Below, piece after piece: positions 35,539 through 47,175 of a DNA stretch of 64,000 nt. Numbering within the stretch: the stretch's first letter is position 1; every line of letters starts with the position of its first letter. A program made the translations under genes and the position numbers. Source of the DNA: Fictibacillus nanhaiensis (lineage in GTDB: Bacteria; Bacillota; Bacilli; Bacillales; Fictibacillaceae); assembly GCA_016401345.1 (NCBI GenBank), contig JAEACG010000003.1, positions 186,001-250,000 of the forward strand, written 5' to 3'. The notes beneath the pieces are model-generated. The model was not told the DNA's origin and made no database searches. It was given only the letters and a program-made list of their open reading frames with translations.

Positions 35539-36831
35539 TTATGAATTCTTAAGCTCTTCCAACTCTTCAGCACCTAAGCTCTCACGCCATACCTTAGCTC
35601 CAAGTCCTTTTAACTTGTCTACTAAAGATTCATAGCCGCGATCGATATGCTCAAGACCAGAGATCTCTGTTACACCTTCAGCCATAAGACCCGCTACAAC
35701 AAGAGCTGCTCCTGCACGAAGGTCAGAGGCTTTCACTTTTGCCCCTTCAAGCTTGGCTGGCCCATTTATTATAGCAGAACGTCCTTCTACTTTCACATTC
35801 GCTCCCATACGGCGAAGTTCGTCGATATGTTTAAAACGCGCACTGTAGATGGTATCTGTTACAATGCTCGTTCCTTCTGAGCTTGTTAAAAGTGAAGTGA
35901 ACGGCTGCTGAAGGTCCGTCGGAAATCCTGGATAGACGAGCGTTTTGATGTCAACGCTCTTGAGTGGATCTTTACCTCGATAAACGAGCACTTGATCATC
36001 TTTTGTTTCAATGTAAACACCCATCTCTCTCAATTTAGCAATAAGAGACTCTAAGTGTAGTGGAATAACATTATCTAGCAACACTTGCTGACCCATGGAT
36101 GCTGCTAAGATCATGTACGTTCCCGCTTCAATACGGTCAGGTATGATGGAGTGACGGCAGCCATGCATCTCATCGACACCATCGATACGAATAACATCCG
36201 TTCCTGCTCCTTTGATCTTGGCACCCATGCTTGTTAAAAGGGTAGCCACATCAATGATCTCAGGTTCTTTAGCCGCGTTTTCGATGATCGTTTGGCCTTT
36301 TGCTCTTACTGCTGCGAGCATGATATTGATGGTCGCACCAACACTAACAACGTCTAAGTAGATTTTTGCACCAACGAGCTCGTCCGCGCGAAGATAGATC
36401 GCTCCTTGCTCGTTCGTTACTTTTGCGCCTAACGCTTCAAAGCCTTTGATGTGCTGATCGATCGGACGAGGTCCTAGGTTACAGCCTCCTGGCAATCCGA
36501 TGACCGCTTTTTTGAAACGGCCAAGCATCGCTCCCATCAAATAGTACGAAGCACGAAGCTTTTTCACTTTACCGCTCGGCAGCGGCATCGCAATCATTTT
36601 TTCAGGGTTAACCGTTAGAGTCTGATTCTCATCCAGGTAAGCTTCCCCTCCGATTTCCTCTAACAGATCACGTAGAATACGAACGTCTGATATGTTAGGC
36701 AAACCTTCAATGGTAACGGTAGATTCTGCCAATATCGTTGCGGGGATCAAAGCCACCGCACTGTTTTTTGCTCCGCTTATATGGACCGTTCCTTCTAGAG
36801 GATAGCCCCCTTCAATCATCAGTTTTTCCAT
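35539..36831 (-). CDS. murA: UDP-N-acetylglucosamine 1-carboxyvinyltransferase
   Basis: 430-residue enzyme joining enolpyruvate to UDP-GlcNAc, the first committed step of peptidoglycan synthesis. The PEP-binding catalytic Cys117 is in [16 protein letters not shown], and [19 protein letters not shown] is the N-terminal signature. Firmicutes usually carry two paralogues; position before tal and fbaA corresponds to B. subtilis murAB (murZ), so a second murA is probably elsewhere. ATG 36831 follows AAAGGAG. Confidence 0.94.
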   Translation of the reverse strand: MEKLMIEGGYPLEGTVHISGAKNSAVALIPATILAESTVTIEGLPNISDVRILRDLLEEIGGEAYLDENQTLTVNPEKMIAMPLPSGKVKKLRASYYLMGAMLGRFKKAVIGLPGGCNLGPRPIDQHIKGFEALGAKVTNEQGAIYLRADELVGAKIYLDVVSVGATINIMLAAVRAKGQTIIENAAKEPEIIDVATLLTSMGAKIKGAGTDVIRIDGVDEMHGCRHSIIPDRIEAGTYMILAASMGQQVLLDNVIPLHLESLIAKLREMGVYIETKDDQVLVYRGKDPLKSVDIKTLVYPGFPTDLQQPFTSLLTSSEGTSIVTDTIYSARFKHIDELRRMGANVKVEGRSAIINGPAKLEGAKVKASDLRAGAALVVAGLMAEGVTEISGLEHIDRGYESLVDKLKGLGAKVWRESLGAEELEELKNS

Positions 36832-36960
36832 GGTAAACTCCTTTCAGTAAGAGTCACAAAAGTTGTGATTGCATTACCTTTTTAGATAGTACTATTATTT
36901 ACCAATATTTTCTTTTCATGTATAAAAATTTGTGTGTTTAAGGTACCTCGTTTGAGAGTA

Positions 36961-37089
36961 GTTGATTTCCGCTCCAGGTTGCACGCTTTCCATGGGGCGA
37001 ACGGTGAGCCTCCTGCCGCGTTGCGCCTTTAGGAGTCTCCACCTGATCGCTCGTCCCATAGGAGTCGGCAACCTTCCGCTACAATCAAC
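36961..37089 (-). repeat. palindromic intergenic element A, copy 3
   Basis: 129 bp from GTTGATT to AATCAAC. Internal blocks are the family ones with substitutions (CATGGGGCGAACGGTGAGCC; CCCATAGGAGTCGGCAACC). It is 71 bp from copy 4 and in the opposite orientation. Confidence 0.88.
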
Positions 37090-37160
37090 TTGCAAGAAGC
37101 TTTAAAAAATCAAAAGCTTAACTAGAAGAAAGTTACTATCAAATTTTGTCTTCTATGATT

Positions 37161-37288
37161 GTTGATTGGAGTGTAAGATGCGAGACTCCTGTGGGACAGG
37201 CGGGCAAGTGAGACACTTAAGAGTGAAACGTCCGAATGTGGCTCACGGCCTGCCCCGCGGAAAGCGAGCATCTGTAATGGAAATCAAC
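37161..37288 (+). repeat. palindromic intergenic element A, copy 4
   Basis: 128 bp from GTTGATTGG to AATCAAC. With copy 3 it forms a head-to-head pair that fills the 484-bp gap between murA and tal; no gene is seen there. Confidence 0.9.
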
Positions 37289-37315
37289 CACTTCCAAAAG
37301 CTACAATGTTTGCAA

Positions 37316-37966
37316 TTACTTTCTATTCGCAGCGTCCCAGTCAGCTAGGAATTTTTCGATCCCTTGATCTGTTAGTGGGTGCTTTACTAGACCTTTGATT
37401 ACGTTTGGTGGAATTGTTGCGATGTGTGCGCCTCGTAATGCCGCTTCTGTTACGTGAACAGGGTGGCGGATCGATGCTGCGATGATCTCTGTTGGGATCT
37501 CATGGATCGCAAAAATTTGTGCCACTTGTGAAACAAGCTCCAAGCCATCTTGACCGATATCATCTAAACGACCTAAGAATGGTGATACATACGTTGCACC
37601 TGCGCGAGCTGCAAGCAAGGCTTGGTTTGCATTAAAAATAAGCGTTACGTTTGTTTTGATGTTTTCATCAGAGAACGTTTTTACCGCTTTTAATCCGTCC
37701 AGTGTCATTGGAACTTTTACCGTGATGTTTGGTGCGATCTTCGCTAGTTCGCGACCTTCTGAAACCATTTCTTCATAAGAAGTTCCGATCACCTCAGCAC
37801 TAACAGAACCCGATACTAGGCTCGTGATTTCCTTCAGTCTTTCATGAAAATCAACGCCTTTTTCTTTAGCGACTAAAGAAGGGTTCGTCGTTACTCCAGA
37901 TAAAATGCCCAGGTCATAGGCTTCTTTAATATCATCAATGTTTGCAGTATCAATAAAGAATTTCAA
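37316..37966 (-). CDS. tal: transaldolase (short TalC/FSA-type)
   Basis: 216-residue transaldolase of the small class, shared with fructose-6-phosphate aldolases. The N-terminus [20 protein letters not shown], Schiff-base Lys in TVKVPMT (about Lys84), and [31 protein letters not shown] are clear. It acts in the pentose phosphate pathway and pairs logically with rpiB and the rbs operon elsewhere in the window. Downstream of fbaA as in B. subtilis (ywjH). Confidence 0.94.
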   Translation of the reverse strand: MKFFIDTANIDDIKEAYDLGILSGVTTNPSLVAKEKGVDFHERLKEITSLVSGSVSAEVIGTSYEEMVSEGRELAKIAPNITVKVPMTLDGLKAVKTFSDENIKTNVTLIFNANQALLAARAGATYVSPFLGRLDDIGQDGLELVSQVAQIFAIHEIPTEIIAASIRHPVHVTEAALRGAHIATIPPNVIKGLVKHPLTDQGIEKFLADWDAANRK

Positions 37967-38120
37967 AAATGATCACTCCTGTTTTTTTGAGTATGTCTAT
38001 CTTTTATATTCTTTTATAACATGTTCGTCTTCATACACGAAGGATTACGCTTACAAAACTTCGTATCATACTTTTATTATCTATACGTGGATTGTGTTTT
38101 TGCACTCTTATAGTGTAAAT

Positions 38121-38149
38121 GAAACCGCCTATGATGTATAGGCGGTTTC
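38121..38149. terminator. perfect hairpin between fbaA and tal
   Basis: GAAACCGCCTAT (38121-38132) and its exact complement (38138-38149) with a 5-nt loop, 16 bp past the fbaA stop. Either strand could use it; T-runs are short (TTT), so it may be a terminator or a processing/stability stem. Confidence 0.7.
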
Positions 38150-38164
38150 ATGAGAAAGGTTATA

Positions 38165-39028
38165 TTAAGCTTTGTTAGAAGAACCAAACTCACGCATTTT
38201 TCCAGCTACAGTAGCTTGGATCGCATCACGAGCTGCAGTTAAGTAGCTACGAGGATCATACTTGTCTGGGTTAGATCCGATGTATTCTTTAACTGCTTTG
38301 TGAGAAGCAATTTGGTTTTCTGTGTTTACGTTGATTTTAGCAGTTCCTAAAGAAATTGCTTTTTGGATATCTTTTGTTGGGATACCAGTACCACCGTGAA
38401 GTACAAGAGGTACACCAGTTAGTTCCATAACTTCTTTCATGCGGTCAAATCCTAAGTTAGGCTCACCTTTGTAAGGTCCGTGAACAGATCCTAATGCAGG
38501 CGCGAAGCAGTCAACACCAGTCTCACGAACAAGTTGATCACACTCAGAAGGGATCGCGTAAGCTGCATCTGCATCTTCAACAACTAGATCGTCTTCTTGT
38601 CCACCGATACGGCCAAGTTCTGCTTCAACAGAAACACCGTGGAAGTGAGCAAGTTCAACCACTTTTTTAGTAAGAGCGATATTCTCTTCTAGCGGGTGGT
38701 GAGATCCGTCGATCATTACAGATGTGAAACCTGCATGAATCGCTTCAGCACACTTTTGGTAGCTAGAACCGTGGTCAAGGTGGATCGCTACAGGTACAGT
38801 TACTTTGTACTCTTCGATAAGAGCTTTAACCATAGCTACTACAAGCTTGAATCCGCCCATATAACGAGCAGCACCTTCAGAAACACCAAGAATTACTGGA
38901 GATTTCTCTTCTTGTGCAGCCTTAAGGATCGCTTGAGTGAACTCAAGATTGTTCAAGTTAAATTGACCAACTGCATAATTTTCCGCTTTTGCTTTTTCAA
39001 GCATTTCTTTCATTGAAACTAAAGGCAT
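38165..39028 (-). CDS. fbaA: fructose-1,6-bisphosphate aldolase, class II
   Basis: 287-residue zinc aldolase of glycolysis. Zn-binding and catalytic segments are [45 protein letters not shown], and [11 protein letters not shown] followed by the phosphate-binding KINVNTENQ. The start is ATG 39028 after AAGGAGGACATTACT; 28 upstream in-frame residues are leader. Sits between spo0F and tal in the conserved order. Confidence 0.97.
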   Translation of the reverse strand: MPLVSMKEMLEKAKAENYAVGQFNLNNLEFTQAILKAAQEEKSPVILGVSEGAARYMGGFKLVVAMVKALIEEYKVTVPVAIHLDHGSSYQKCAEAIHAGFTSVMIDGSHHPLEENIALTKKVVELAHFHGVSVEAELGRIGGQEDDLVVEDADAAYAIPSECDQLVRETGVDCFAPALGSVHGPYKGEPNLGFDRMKEVMELTGVPLVLHGGTGIPTKDIQKAISLGTAKINVNTENQIASHKAVKEYIGSNPDKYDPRSYLTAARDAIQATVAGKMREFGSSNKA

Positions 39029-39277
39029 AGTAATGTCCTCCTTAGATATTGGCACGAGCAGACCAACTACATTTTTGTATAGTATATTTGCTGAAATGCG
39101 CATACACAGCAAAAAGAAGCCACTTTAGTTTACCTTTCATGGCGTCTTGCTAAACATTTCATTATGCTCATATTTCATTCTAGTATAGCATACCAATATC
39201 GCCTGAAAACCGCAACACATCAACGTTTTCCGGGTGTAACCGCTATCATTGGCGACACACCAGCATTTCTTAATCTT

Positions 39278-39655
39278 TTATGATGATGGCGTGTTTAATG
39301 GAAGTTCTTTCCTAACAGCTGCGCGAATCTCATCAATATCAAAAGGTTTTGCAAAATGAGTGATAGCTCCCAGCTTCATAGCCTCATGGATCATGTCCAG
39401 CTCACCATAAGCGGTCATGATGATCACTTGAATCGTTTCATCATGTTTTTTTACACGACGAAGGATTTCCAAGCCATCCATTCCAGGAATCTTCATATCT
39501 AAAATGACAAGATCAGGGCGGTCTTTCTCCACAATTGAAAGAGCTTGTACACCGTTCGCCGCCTGATACGTCTTATAACCTTCTTTTTGAAAGATTTCGT
39601 TCAAAAGAATTCTGATGCCATACTGATCGTCTACAATTAAAATTTTCCCGCTCAT
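39278..39655 (-). CDS. spo0F: sporulation response regulator Spo0F
   Basis: 125-residue single-domain receiver that takes phosphate from Kin kinases and passes it to Spo0B in the sporulation phosphorelay. The acidic pocket is Asp9/Asp10 (VDDQ), the phospho-acceptor Asp53 ([11 protein letters not shown]), Thr81 ([10 protein letters not shown]), and Lys103 (HFAKPFD). No output domain. A sigma-H-like promoter lies upstream, consistent with B. subtilis spo0F control. Another phosphorelay-type gene, the PAS kinase at 15.1 kb, is in this window. Confidence 0.97.
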   Translation of the reverse strand: MSGKILIVDDQYGIRILLNEIFQKEGYKTYQAANGVQALSIVEKDRPDLVILDMKIPGMDGLEILRRVKKHDETIQVIIMTAYGELDMIHEAMKLGAITHFAKPFDIDEIRAAVRKELPLNTPSS

Positions 39656-39707
39656 TATTGCTCACCTCATCTAGAGTTTCTTTACAAAACCATTTTGTCC
39701 CTATACC

Positions 39708-39735
39708 ATTCGAGACAGAGGATACCAATTCCTGC
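39708..39735 (-). promoter_or_regulatory. sigma-H-like promoter of spo0F
   Basis: Minus-strand GCAGGAATT (39735-39727) is an exact match to RNAGGAWWW; 12 bp further on, CTCGAAT (39714-39708) matches RNNGAAT except for the first base. It is about 55 bp upstream of the start codon. Confidence 0.6.
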
Positions 39736-39825
39736 TGTTCCCGATGATTTGTATTGTTAAATTAAGTATACTAAATTAATAAACAAAAACACGATGATTT
39801 GAAAAAAAGTAAGGAGTTCTTTTTC

Positions 39826-40365
39826 ATGTTAAAAATATTTTCAACACAAGTTGCAGGATTGCTAAAATCCATTTCAGATAAAGAAGAACAGTCGATCGAA
39901 GAAGCTTCACGTTTGTTGGCACAAAGCGTACTTTCTGAAGGATCTGTATATTTTAAGGGATTCGGCGAAATGGAAGCCGTTGTGAGTGAAGCACTATATG
40001 GAGAGAATAAATTCCGCGCCGGGGCTGATTTTTCAGATGTAGAGTCAACTGATCTGTTGCCAGTCGATAGCATAGTAGTGGCTTCGCGCTTTTTAGACGA
40101 CGAAGAAGCAGTATCACTTTGTTCAGAATTACGTAAAAATGTTGATTGCAACGTCATTTTGATCGGCGGACGACGAAAAGATGCTGAAATGGATGTGAAT
40201 GTGGAGGAATTAGCCGATATCGTGATCGATACGAAGGCCGTTCGCGGATTAGTACCGCTGGATGATGGCTCACGACTCGGTTTTCCATCCGCATTGACCG
40301 CTTTATTCGCGTATTACGCCTTATTTTTAACGACGGAAGAGATTTTAGAAGAATATGATGAATAA
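39826..40365 (+). CDS. ywjG: DUF2529 family protein YwjG
   Basis: 179-residue conserved Bacillaceae protein of unknown function, transcribed divergently from spo0F as in B. subtilis. The fold looks alpha/beta, SIS-domain-like: SVYFKGFGEMEAVVSEALYG, then VDSIVVASRFLDDEEAVSL and CNVILIGGRRKDAE. ATG 39826 is nine bases after AAGGAG; an in-frame ATG nine codons earlier has no ribosome site. Confidence 0.85.
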   Translation: MLKIFSTQVAGLLKSISDKEEQSIEEASRLLAQSVLSEGSVYFKGFGEMEAVVSEALYGENKFRAGADFSDVESTDLLPVDSIVVASRFLDDEEAVSLCSELRKNVDCNVILIGGRRKDAEMDVNVEELADIVIDTKAVRGLVPLDDGSRLGFPSALTALFAYYALFLTTEEILEEYDE

Positions 40366-40369
40366 CATG

Positions 40370-40394
40370 AAGCCTGGCTGTCTGCCAGGCTTTT
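40370..40394. terminator. terminator of ywjG
   Basis: AAGCCTGGC (40370-40378) pairs with GCCAGGCTT (40384-40392) around five bases, then TTTT. Confidence 0.85.
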
Positions 40395-40428
40395 AAAATT
40401 ATGTATTTCTAGTCGCCATAAAAACTTA

Positions 40429-40523
40429 ATCACATAAAAAGCATAGTTAATCACATAAAAATCGGCATCCATCACATAAAAATTAGAGCTCATCACATAA
40501 AAATAGACAAACATCACATAAAA
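40429..40523 (+). repeat. array of five ATCACATAAAA cores at an exact 21-bp period
   Basis: Cores at 40429, 40450, 40471, 40492 and 40513 with unlike 9-10-bp spacers. It lies between converging ywjG and pyrG. The minus strand reads as a false FYV(M/I) heptad peptide. Confidence 0.9.
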
Positions 40524-40572
40524 CGCAAAAAAACGGCAGCTCCCACTCATAAAGGGAAGCTGCCGGCCATAA

Positions 40573-42336
<1,764 letters not shown>

Positions 42337-42376
42337 TCATATAAAATTAGTCTTTTAAATAAAAGATACAGGAATA

Positions 42377-42416
42377 GCCCAAAAAGAATATTACCCGAGT
42401 ATAGAGCCCATGTCAA
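42377..42416 (-). promoter_or_regulatory. pyrG promoter with GGGC initiation site
   Basis: Minus-strand TTGACA (42416-42411), exactly 17 bp, TAATAT (42393-42388), then 7 bp later GGGC (42380-42377). GGGC at the start point is the reiterative-transcription signal known for pyrG of Gram-positives: extra Gs are added when CTP is scarce. The attenuator begins at about +49. Confidence 0.85.
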
Positions 42417-42478
42417 GATGATCTGTTAGAATCCATTTTTTAGTGTGACAAGCTTGTGAAATGGCGCTCAGCCTAGGC

Positions 42479-42576
42479 AATCGGCGAGTTTCGGCTCTGA
42501 ATCCAAAAGTTGTTGCCGTTAATCCACGAGTTTCCGCCCTGAATCCAAAAGTTTTTGCCTGCAATCCACGAGTTGC
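42479..42576 (+). repeat. array of five AATCCA-type cores at an exact 21-bp period
   Basis: Units at 42479, 42500, 42521, 42542 and 42563. The cores alternate: AATCGGCGAG, AATCCAAAAG, AATCCACGAG, AATCCAAAAG, AATCCACGAG, so the larger period is 42 bp. It is past the 3' end of rpoE and upstream of the pyrG promoter. Confidence 0.9.
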
Positions 42577-42632
42577 ATCTAAAAAACAAAAACCAGCGCC
42601 AAAAGGCACTGGTTCTAATGAGTCACAAAGAC

Positions 42633-43151
42633 TTACAGATTTTCTTCCTCATCTGCATCTTCATCTTCGTCGTCTTCGTCGAAGTCTTCATCTTCTTCAT
42701 CGAATTCTAATTCTTCTTCTTCATCGTCATCATCGTCATCGTCATCAGCAAGATCGTCGTCTTCATCAACGAACTCATCTTCTACTTCTAACTCATCGAA
42801 GTCTTCATCATCAAAGTCCTCTTCAAAGTCATAGTCATCTTCAGACGCTTTTTTACGTTTTGTTGGTTTGTTCGTTGCACCAAGTTCCTCTTCAGAGCTT
42901 TCAACTGGGTACCACGTTTTTAATCCCCATTTATTATCGCCTAATGAAACGAATCGGCCGTCAATATTCATATCTGTGTAAAAATACGCAATTCGGTTTT
43001 CAACTGCAGTTTTAGACAATCCTTTGATTTCAGCGATCTGTTTTACTAAATCATAGAATTGTACAGGTTGCTTAGCATTCTGCAAAATTTCAAATGCGAT
43101 TTCGACCATTGACATTTCAACGACTTGTTCTTTCGTGTACGTGTTCAGCAT
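42633..43151 (-). CDS. rpoE: DNA-directed RNA polymerase delta subunit
   Basis: 172-residue Firmicute-specific polymerase subunit that increases specificity and recycling. The N-terminal globular domain (about 1-90) contains VEIAFEILQNAKQPVQFYDLVKQI, FYTDMNIDGRFVSLGDNKWGL and SWYP-like TWYPVES. The C-terminal ~80 residues are almost entirely Asp/Glu, the family's disordered acidic tail. ATG 43151 is used; a GTG two codons earlier is closer to the best ribosome site (AAAGGAAGTG) and may be the true start. Confidence 0.93.
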   Translation of the reverse strand: MLNTYTKEQVVEMSMVEIAFEILQNAKQPVQFYDLVKQIAEIKGLSKTAVENRIAYFYTDMNIDGRFVSLGDNKWGLKTWYPVESSEEELGATNKPTKRKKASEDDYDFEEDFDDEDFDELEVEDEFVDEDDDLADDDDDDDDEEEELEFDEEDEDFDEDDEDEDADEEENL

Positions 43152-43337
43152 AGCCACATCGGCACTTCCTTTCCTTCTCCACACTCATTTATATCAACAC
43201 ATTGTGCTCATTCTTTAGAAGAATCATACTCTTCATTATAAACAAATCCCATGGGTATATGCCAGTAGTAATCTATCTTTTTTCCATAAAAGGTTTTATG
43301 AAGTGTGTTGGTTTATACTTCGATGCTTTTGAAAGTG

Positions 43338-43590
43338 GTTGATTTCCACTCCAGGTTGCTCGCTTTCCGCGGGGCAGGCGGTGAGCCACTTGCCGCTTCG
43401 CGCCCTTAAGTGTCTCACCTGTTTAGTTGCAGTGGCTAGCCCCTCGAGGTCAAAAGTTAAATGGTCAAGAAGGCAAAGTGCGCCTTCCTAGCCCATTCAC
43501 CTTTTGCTTGTCGGGGCCGAACGAGCCACTTCCACTTTTCGAACTGCCCGCTTGTCCCGCAGGAGTCTCGCACCTTGCGCTCCAATCAAC
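43338..43590 (-). repeat. palindromic intergenic element A, copy 5, interrupted by element B
   Basis: GTTGATT to AATCAAC over 253 bp. The outer parts (43338-43421 and 43546-43590) join into a normal ~128-bp element A; 124 bp of element B are inserted after CTCACCTG. Confidence 0.9.
43422..43545 (-). repeat. nested element B, copy 1 (124 bp)
   Basis: From TTTAGTTGCAGTGGCTAGCC to TTTTCGAACT. Inverted segments: GTGGCT with AGCCAC, GAAGGC with GCCTTC, and AAAAGGT with a C-rich partner (one mismatch). Nearly identical over its length to copy 2 at 57342. Confidence 0.88.
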
Positions 43591-43706
43591 TTGCATATGG
43601 TGAGAATTGAAGTAGCAAAGGTCACCAGCTTTAAAAAACCTTTTTTTAAAAGACTCTTTCTAAATGCCAGTGCTAAGAGAGACCTTTGAGAATACTTCCT
43701 CGAATA

Positions 43707-43834
43707 GTTAATTGAAGCGGAAGGACGAGACTCCTGCAAGATGAGTGGGACAGGTGAGACCATTCAATGACGCAAAGCGGCGAATGGGCTCACCGCACAC
43801 CCTGCGGAAAGCGAGTCCTGAAGCGGAAATTAAC
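43707..43834 (+). repeat. palindromic intergenic element A, copy 6, with altered matching termini
   Basis: 128 bp bounded by GTTAATT and AATTAAC instead of GTTGATT and AATCAAC: both ends changed and still pair. It stands 116 bp from copy 5, head to head. Together they fill the 745-bp gap 43152-43896 between rpoE and icmF; no gene is seen. Confidence 0.88.
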
Positions 43835-43849
43835 TCTCTTAATCGTCTC

Positions 43850-43885
43850 GCAAAGAAAAGAGAACCGCTCAAACTGGCGGCTCTC
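43850..43885 (-). terminator. terminator of icmF
   Basis: Minus-strand GAGAGCCGC (43885-43877) pairs with GCGGTTCTC (43868-43860) with one G-U pair, followed by TTTTCTTT. Confidence 0.75.
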
Positions 43886-43896
43886 TTCTCAACTCA

Positions 43897-46800
43897 CTAC
43901 ATGTTTCTTCTATACTTTCCGCCTACTTCATAAAGCGCGCTCGTGATCTGACCGAGACTTGCAAATTTTACGGTATGCATGAGCTCATCGAAAATGTTTC
44001 CGCCGGATAAGGCAACATTTTTCAAACGTTTAAGAGCTTCACCCGCTTGGTCTTTGCTTGACTCTTGGAACGCATTCAGATTCTGAATCTGCTGTTCTTT
44101 TTCGTCCTTTGTCGCACGTGCAAGCTGCATATTGAACTCTTCTTCTGTCGGTGTATTCGGATTGAGATACGTATTTACTCCGATGATCGGAAGCGATCCG
44201 TCATGCTTTTTCATTTCATAATACATCGATTCTTCTTGAATCTTTCCACGTTGATACTGCGTTTCCATCGCACCTAGTACGCCGCCTCTTGTGTTCATGC
44301 GCTCGAACTCTTGAAGAACCATCTCTTCTACAAGATCTGTTAACTCTTCAATAATAAAGGAACCTTGAAGCGAGTTCTCATTACGAGCCAAACCAAGCTC
44401 TTTTGTAATGATCATCTGAATCGCCATCGCGCGGCGAACGGATTCTTCCGTTGGCGTTGTGATCGCTTCGTCATACGAGTTCGTGTGAAGCGAGTTACAG
44501 TTATCATAAAGTGCCATCAACGCTTGAAGCGTTGTACGAATATCGTTAAAATCAATCTCTTGCGCGTGTAATGAACGTCCAGATGTTTGGATATGATACT
44601 TCAGCTTCTGGCTGCGCTCGTTCGCTTTGTATTTATCACGCATTACCGTAGCCCAGATTCGGCGAGCAACACGGCCGATTACGCTATATTCTGGATCAAG
44701 TCCGTTTGAGAAGAAGAACGATAGATTGGGCGCGAATGCGTTAATATCCATTCCACGGCTTAAATAATATTCAACGTACGTAAAGCCGTTCGCAAGTGTA
44801 AACGCGAGCTGAGTGATCGGGTTCGCACCAGCTTCTGCGATATGGTAGCCAGAGATCGAAACCGAATAATAATTACGCACTTGGTGGTCGATAAAGTATT
44901 GCTGAATATCACCCATCATGCGAAGCGCGAATTCAGTAGAGAAGATACACGTGTTCTGACCTTGATCTTCTTTTAAGATGTCCGCTTGAACCGTTCCACG
45001 AACAGAGGCAAGGGTCTTCTCCTTAATCTCGCTGTACTCTGCTTCGTTCGGTTGTCTGCCGTTCGTATCTGCAAAAATCTTCACTTGCTGATCGATCGCC
45101 GTGTTCATGAACATCGCGAGAATAATCGGTGCAGGACCGTTAATCGTCATTGAAACAGATGTAGAAGGTGCGATCAGATCAAAGCCGTCATACAGCTTCT
45201 TCATGTCGTTGAGCGTACAGATGCTCACACCGCTCTCTCCTACTTTTCCGTAGATGTCCGGACGGTGATCTGGATCTTCTCCGTAAAGGGTTACTGAATC
45301 AAACGCTGTACTCAAGCGCTTCGCGTCATCATCTTTTGATAGATAATGGAATCGGCGGTTCGTTCGTTCAGGCGTTCCTTCTCCAGCGAACTGGCGCTTT
45401 GGATCTTCACCTTTACGTTTAAAAGGAAACACTCCCGCTGTGTACGGGAACGAACCTGGCACATTTTCTTTCATGATCCACTTTACGATGTCCCCCCAGT
45501 CTTCAAACTTCGGAAGAGCCACTTTTGGAATATCAAGACCAGAAAGACTTTTCGTCGATAGCTCGGTCACGATCTCTTTGTCTCGAATCTTTGTTACAAA
45601 CTCTTTTTTGCTATACATTTCTTTTAACGCTGGCCATTCTTTGAGCATTTTTGAAGTCGTTGGCAACAATTGCTCTTCAACTTTTTCCAGTGCTTTGTTT
45701 AACGACGTTTCTACTTCTTCACCCGCAGCGTCGTATTCTCTTACCGTTTCAAGCGTCCCTTGAATTTGGAACGACTTGCGAGCTAGTTTCGCTTGCTCAT
45801 TCACTGTTTCATGGTATTTACGAACCGTTTGTGCGATCTCATTTAAGTACTGAGCACGTTCACCTGGTATAATGACGTTCTTTTTCGCAGTCATCGCCTC
45901 TGCTGCAGGCTGAATGCCCCAATCCATGCCTGACTTTTCTTCGATCACTTTCATCAAGTGATAAAAAAGGATGTTCGTGCCCGCATCGTTAAATTGGCTC
46001 GCAATCGTTCCGTAAACAGGCATCTCATCTAAATCTCTATCAAACCAGTTGCGAGAACGCTGATATTGCTTCTTTACATCACGAAGCGCGTCTTCAGAGC
46101 CTTTGCGCTCGAACTTATTGATCGCAATAATATCTGCATAATCGATCATATCGATTTTTTCTAATTGTGATGGTGCACCAAACTCACTCGTCATCACGTA
46201 TAGAGAAGCATCAGAGATCTCTGAGATTCCAGCGTCCCCTTGGCCGATTCCGCTCGTCTCAACAACGATCAGATCAAATCCAGCTGCTTTCGTTACTGCG
46301 ATTGCGTCCTTGATCGCATCGGACAGCTCAGAACGTGAACCACGTGTAGCAAGTGAACGCATGTACACACGTGGATGATAGATCGCGTTCATTCGGATTC
46401 TGTCACCTAAAAGCGCTCCGCCTGTTTTTTGTTTGGTCGGATCAATTGAGATGATCGCGATCGTCTTGTCTTCACACTCGTTTAAGAAGCGTCGAACAAG
46501 CTCATCGGTTAATGAACTTTTTCCCGCTCCCCCTGTTCCTGTGATTCCAAGAACCGGCACTTGTTTTTGCAGACTTTTCAATTCGTTTAACGTCTGTTCA
46601 GCCGTTGCTGCGATCTCTTCTGGCGCTTGCTTCACATTTTCTGCTAACGTGATCAAACGTGAAACAGAGCGAACGTCTTTTTCTACTACTTTTTCAATCT
46701 CATCTGTTAAAGAGGTAACCGTCGGAAAATCACACTCTTCTACCATCTTATTAATCATGCCTTGAAGTCCTAGCAATCTTCCATCTTCAGGAGAAAAGAT

Positions 46801-47169
46801 GCGTGTTACGCCATAAGCATGCAGCTCCTTGATCTCAGGCGGGATTATAACGCCCCCACCGCCTCCAAAGACTTTGATATGTCCTGCACCGCGTTCTTTT
46901 AATAGATCGATCATGTATTTAAAATACTCAACGTGTCCGCCTTGATAAGAAGAGATCGCGATTCCTTGAACATCCTCTTGAATGGCAGCACTCACCACTT
47001 CATCTACGGAACGGTTGTGTCCAAGGTGGATCACCTCACAGCCGTTCGACTGAATGATTCTTCTCATGATGTTAATCGACGCATCATGACCATCAAAAAG
47101 GCTGGAAGCGGTTACAAATCGAACCGGATTTTTCGGCCTGTAAATATCGGTCTGAGTCATTTCATTCAT
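43897..47169 (-). CDS. icmF: fused isobutyryl-CoA mutase IcmF
   Basis: 1090-residue adenosylcobalamin enzyme interconverting isobutyryl-CoA and n-butyryl-CoA (some also pivalyl/isovaleryl-CoA). Domains in order: B12-binding (about 1-150, axial-His motif in [11 protein letters not shown] and FGGGGG), a MeaB-like GTPase chaperone (P-loop [16 protein letters not shown] about 211-226, then [19 protein letters not shown] and [17 protein letters not shown]), a linker, and the TIM-barrel mutase domain ([25 protein letters not shown]-type start to the C-terminus). It is the last gene of the catabolic cluster, 6 bp after the TetR gene, and links branched-chain acyl-CoA to beta-oxidation. Confidence 0.95.
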   Translation of the reverse strand: MNEMTQTDIYRPKNPVRFVTASSLFDGHDASINIMRRIIQSNGCEVIHLGHNRSVDEVVSAAIQEDVQGIAISSYQGGHVEYFKYMIDLLKERGAGHIKVFGGGGGVIIPPEIKELHAYGVTRIFSPEDGRLLGLQGMINKMVEECDFPTVTSLTDEIEKVVEKDVRSVSRLITLAENVKQAPEEIAATAEQTLNELKSLQKQVPVLGITGTGGAGKSSLTDELVRRFLNECEDKTIAIISIDPTKQKTGGALLGDRIRMNAIYHPRVYMRSLATRGSRSELSDAIKDAIAVTKAAGFDLIVVETSGIGQGDAGISEISDASLYVMTSEFGAPSQLEKIDMIDYADIIAINKFERKGSEDALRDVKKQYQRSRNWFDRDLDEMPVYGTIASQFNDAGTNILFYHLMKVIEEKSGMDWGIQPAAEAMTAKKNVIIPGERAQYLNEIAQTVRKYHETVNEQAKLARKSFQIQGTLETVREYDAAGEEVETSLNKALEKVEEQLLPTTSKMLKEWPALKEMYSKKEFVTKIRDKEIVTELSTKSLSGLDIPKVALPKFEDWGDIVKWIMKENVPGSFPYTAGVFPFKRKGEDPKRQFAGEGTPERTNRRFHYLSKDDDAKRLSTAFDSVTLYGEDPDHRPDIYGKVGESGVSICTLNDMKKLYDGFDLIAPSTSVSMTINGPAPIILAMFMNTAIDQQVKIFADTNGRQPNEAEYSEIKEKTLASVRGTVQADILKEDQGQNTCIFSTEFALRMMGDIQQYFIDHQVRNYYSVSISGYHIAEAGANPITQLAFTLANGFTYVEYYLSRGMDINAFAPNLSFFFSNGLDPEYSVIGRVARRIWATVMRDKYKANERSQKLKYHIQTSGRSLHAQEIDFNDIRTTLQALMALYDNCNSLHTNSYDEAITTPTEESVRRAMAIQMIITKELGLARNENSLQGSFIIEELTDLVEEMVLQEFERMNTRGGVLGAMETQYQRGKIQEESMYYEMKKHDGSLPIIGVNTYLNPNTPTEEEFNMQLARATKDEKEQQIQNLNAFQESSKDQAGEALKRLKNVALSGGNIFDELMHTVKFASLGQITSALYEVGGKYRRNM

Positions 47170-47175
47170 CCTTTC

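Noticed and set aside
42461-43015. Long + strand frame rich in His/Leu/Arg opposite rpoE
   Set aside because: It is the antisense of the Asp/Glu-rich rpoE tail; rpoE has the conserved protein and the ribosome site.
43497-43763. Frames inside and between the element A copies (also 43504-43689, 48798-49004, 37166-37348)
   Set aside because: They follow the repeats in either strand, recur as similar peptides at unrelated places only because the DNA repeats, and lack ribosome sites.
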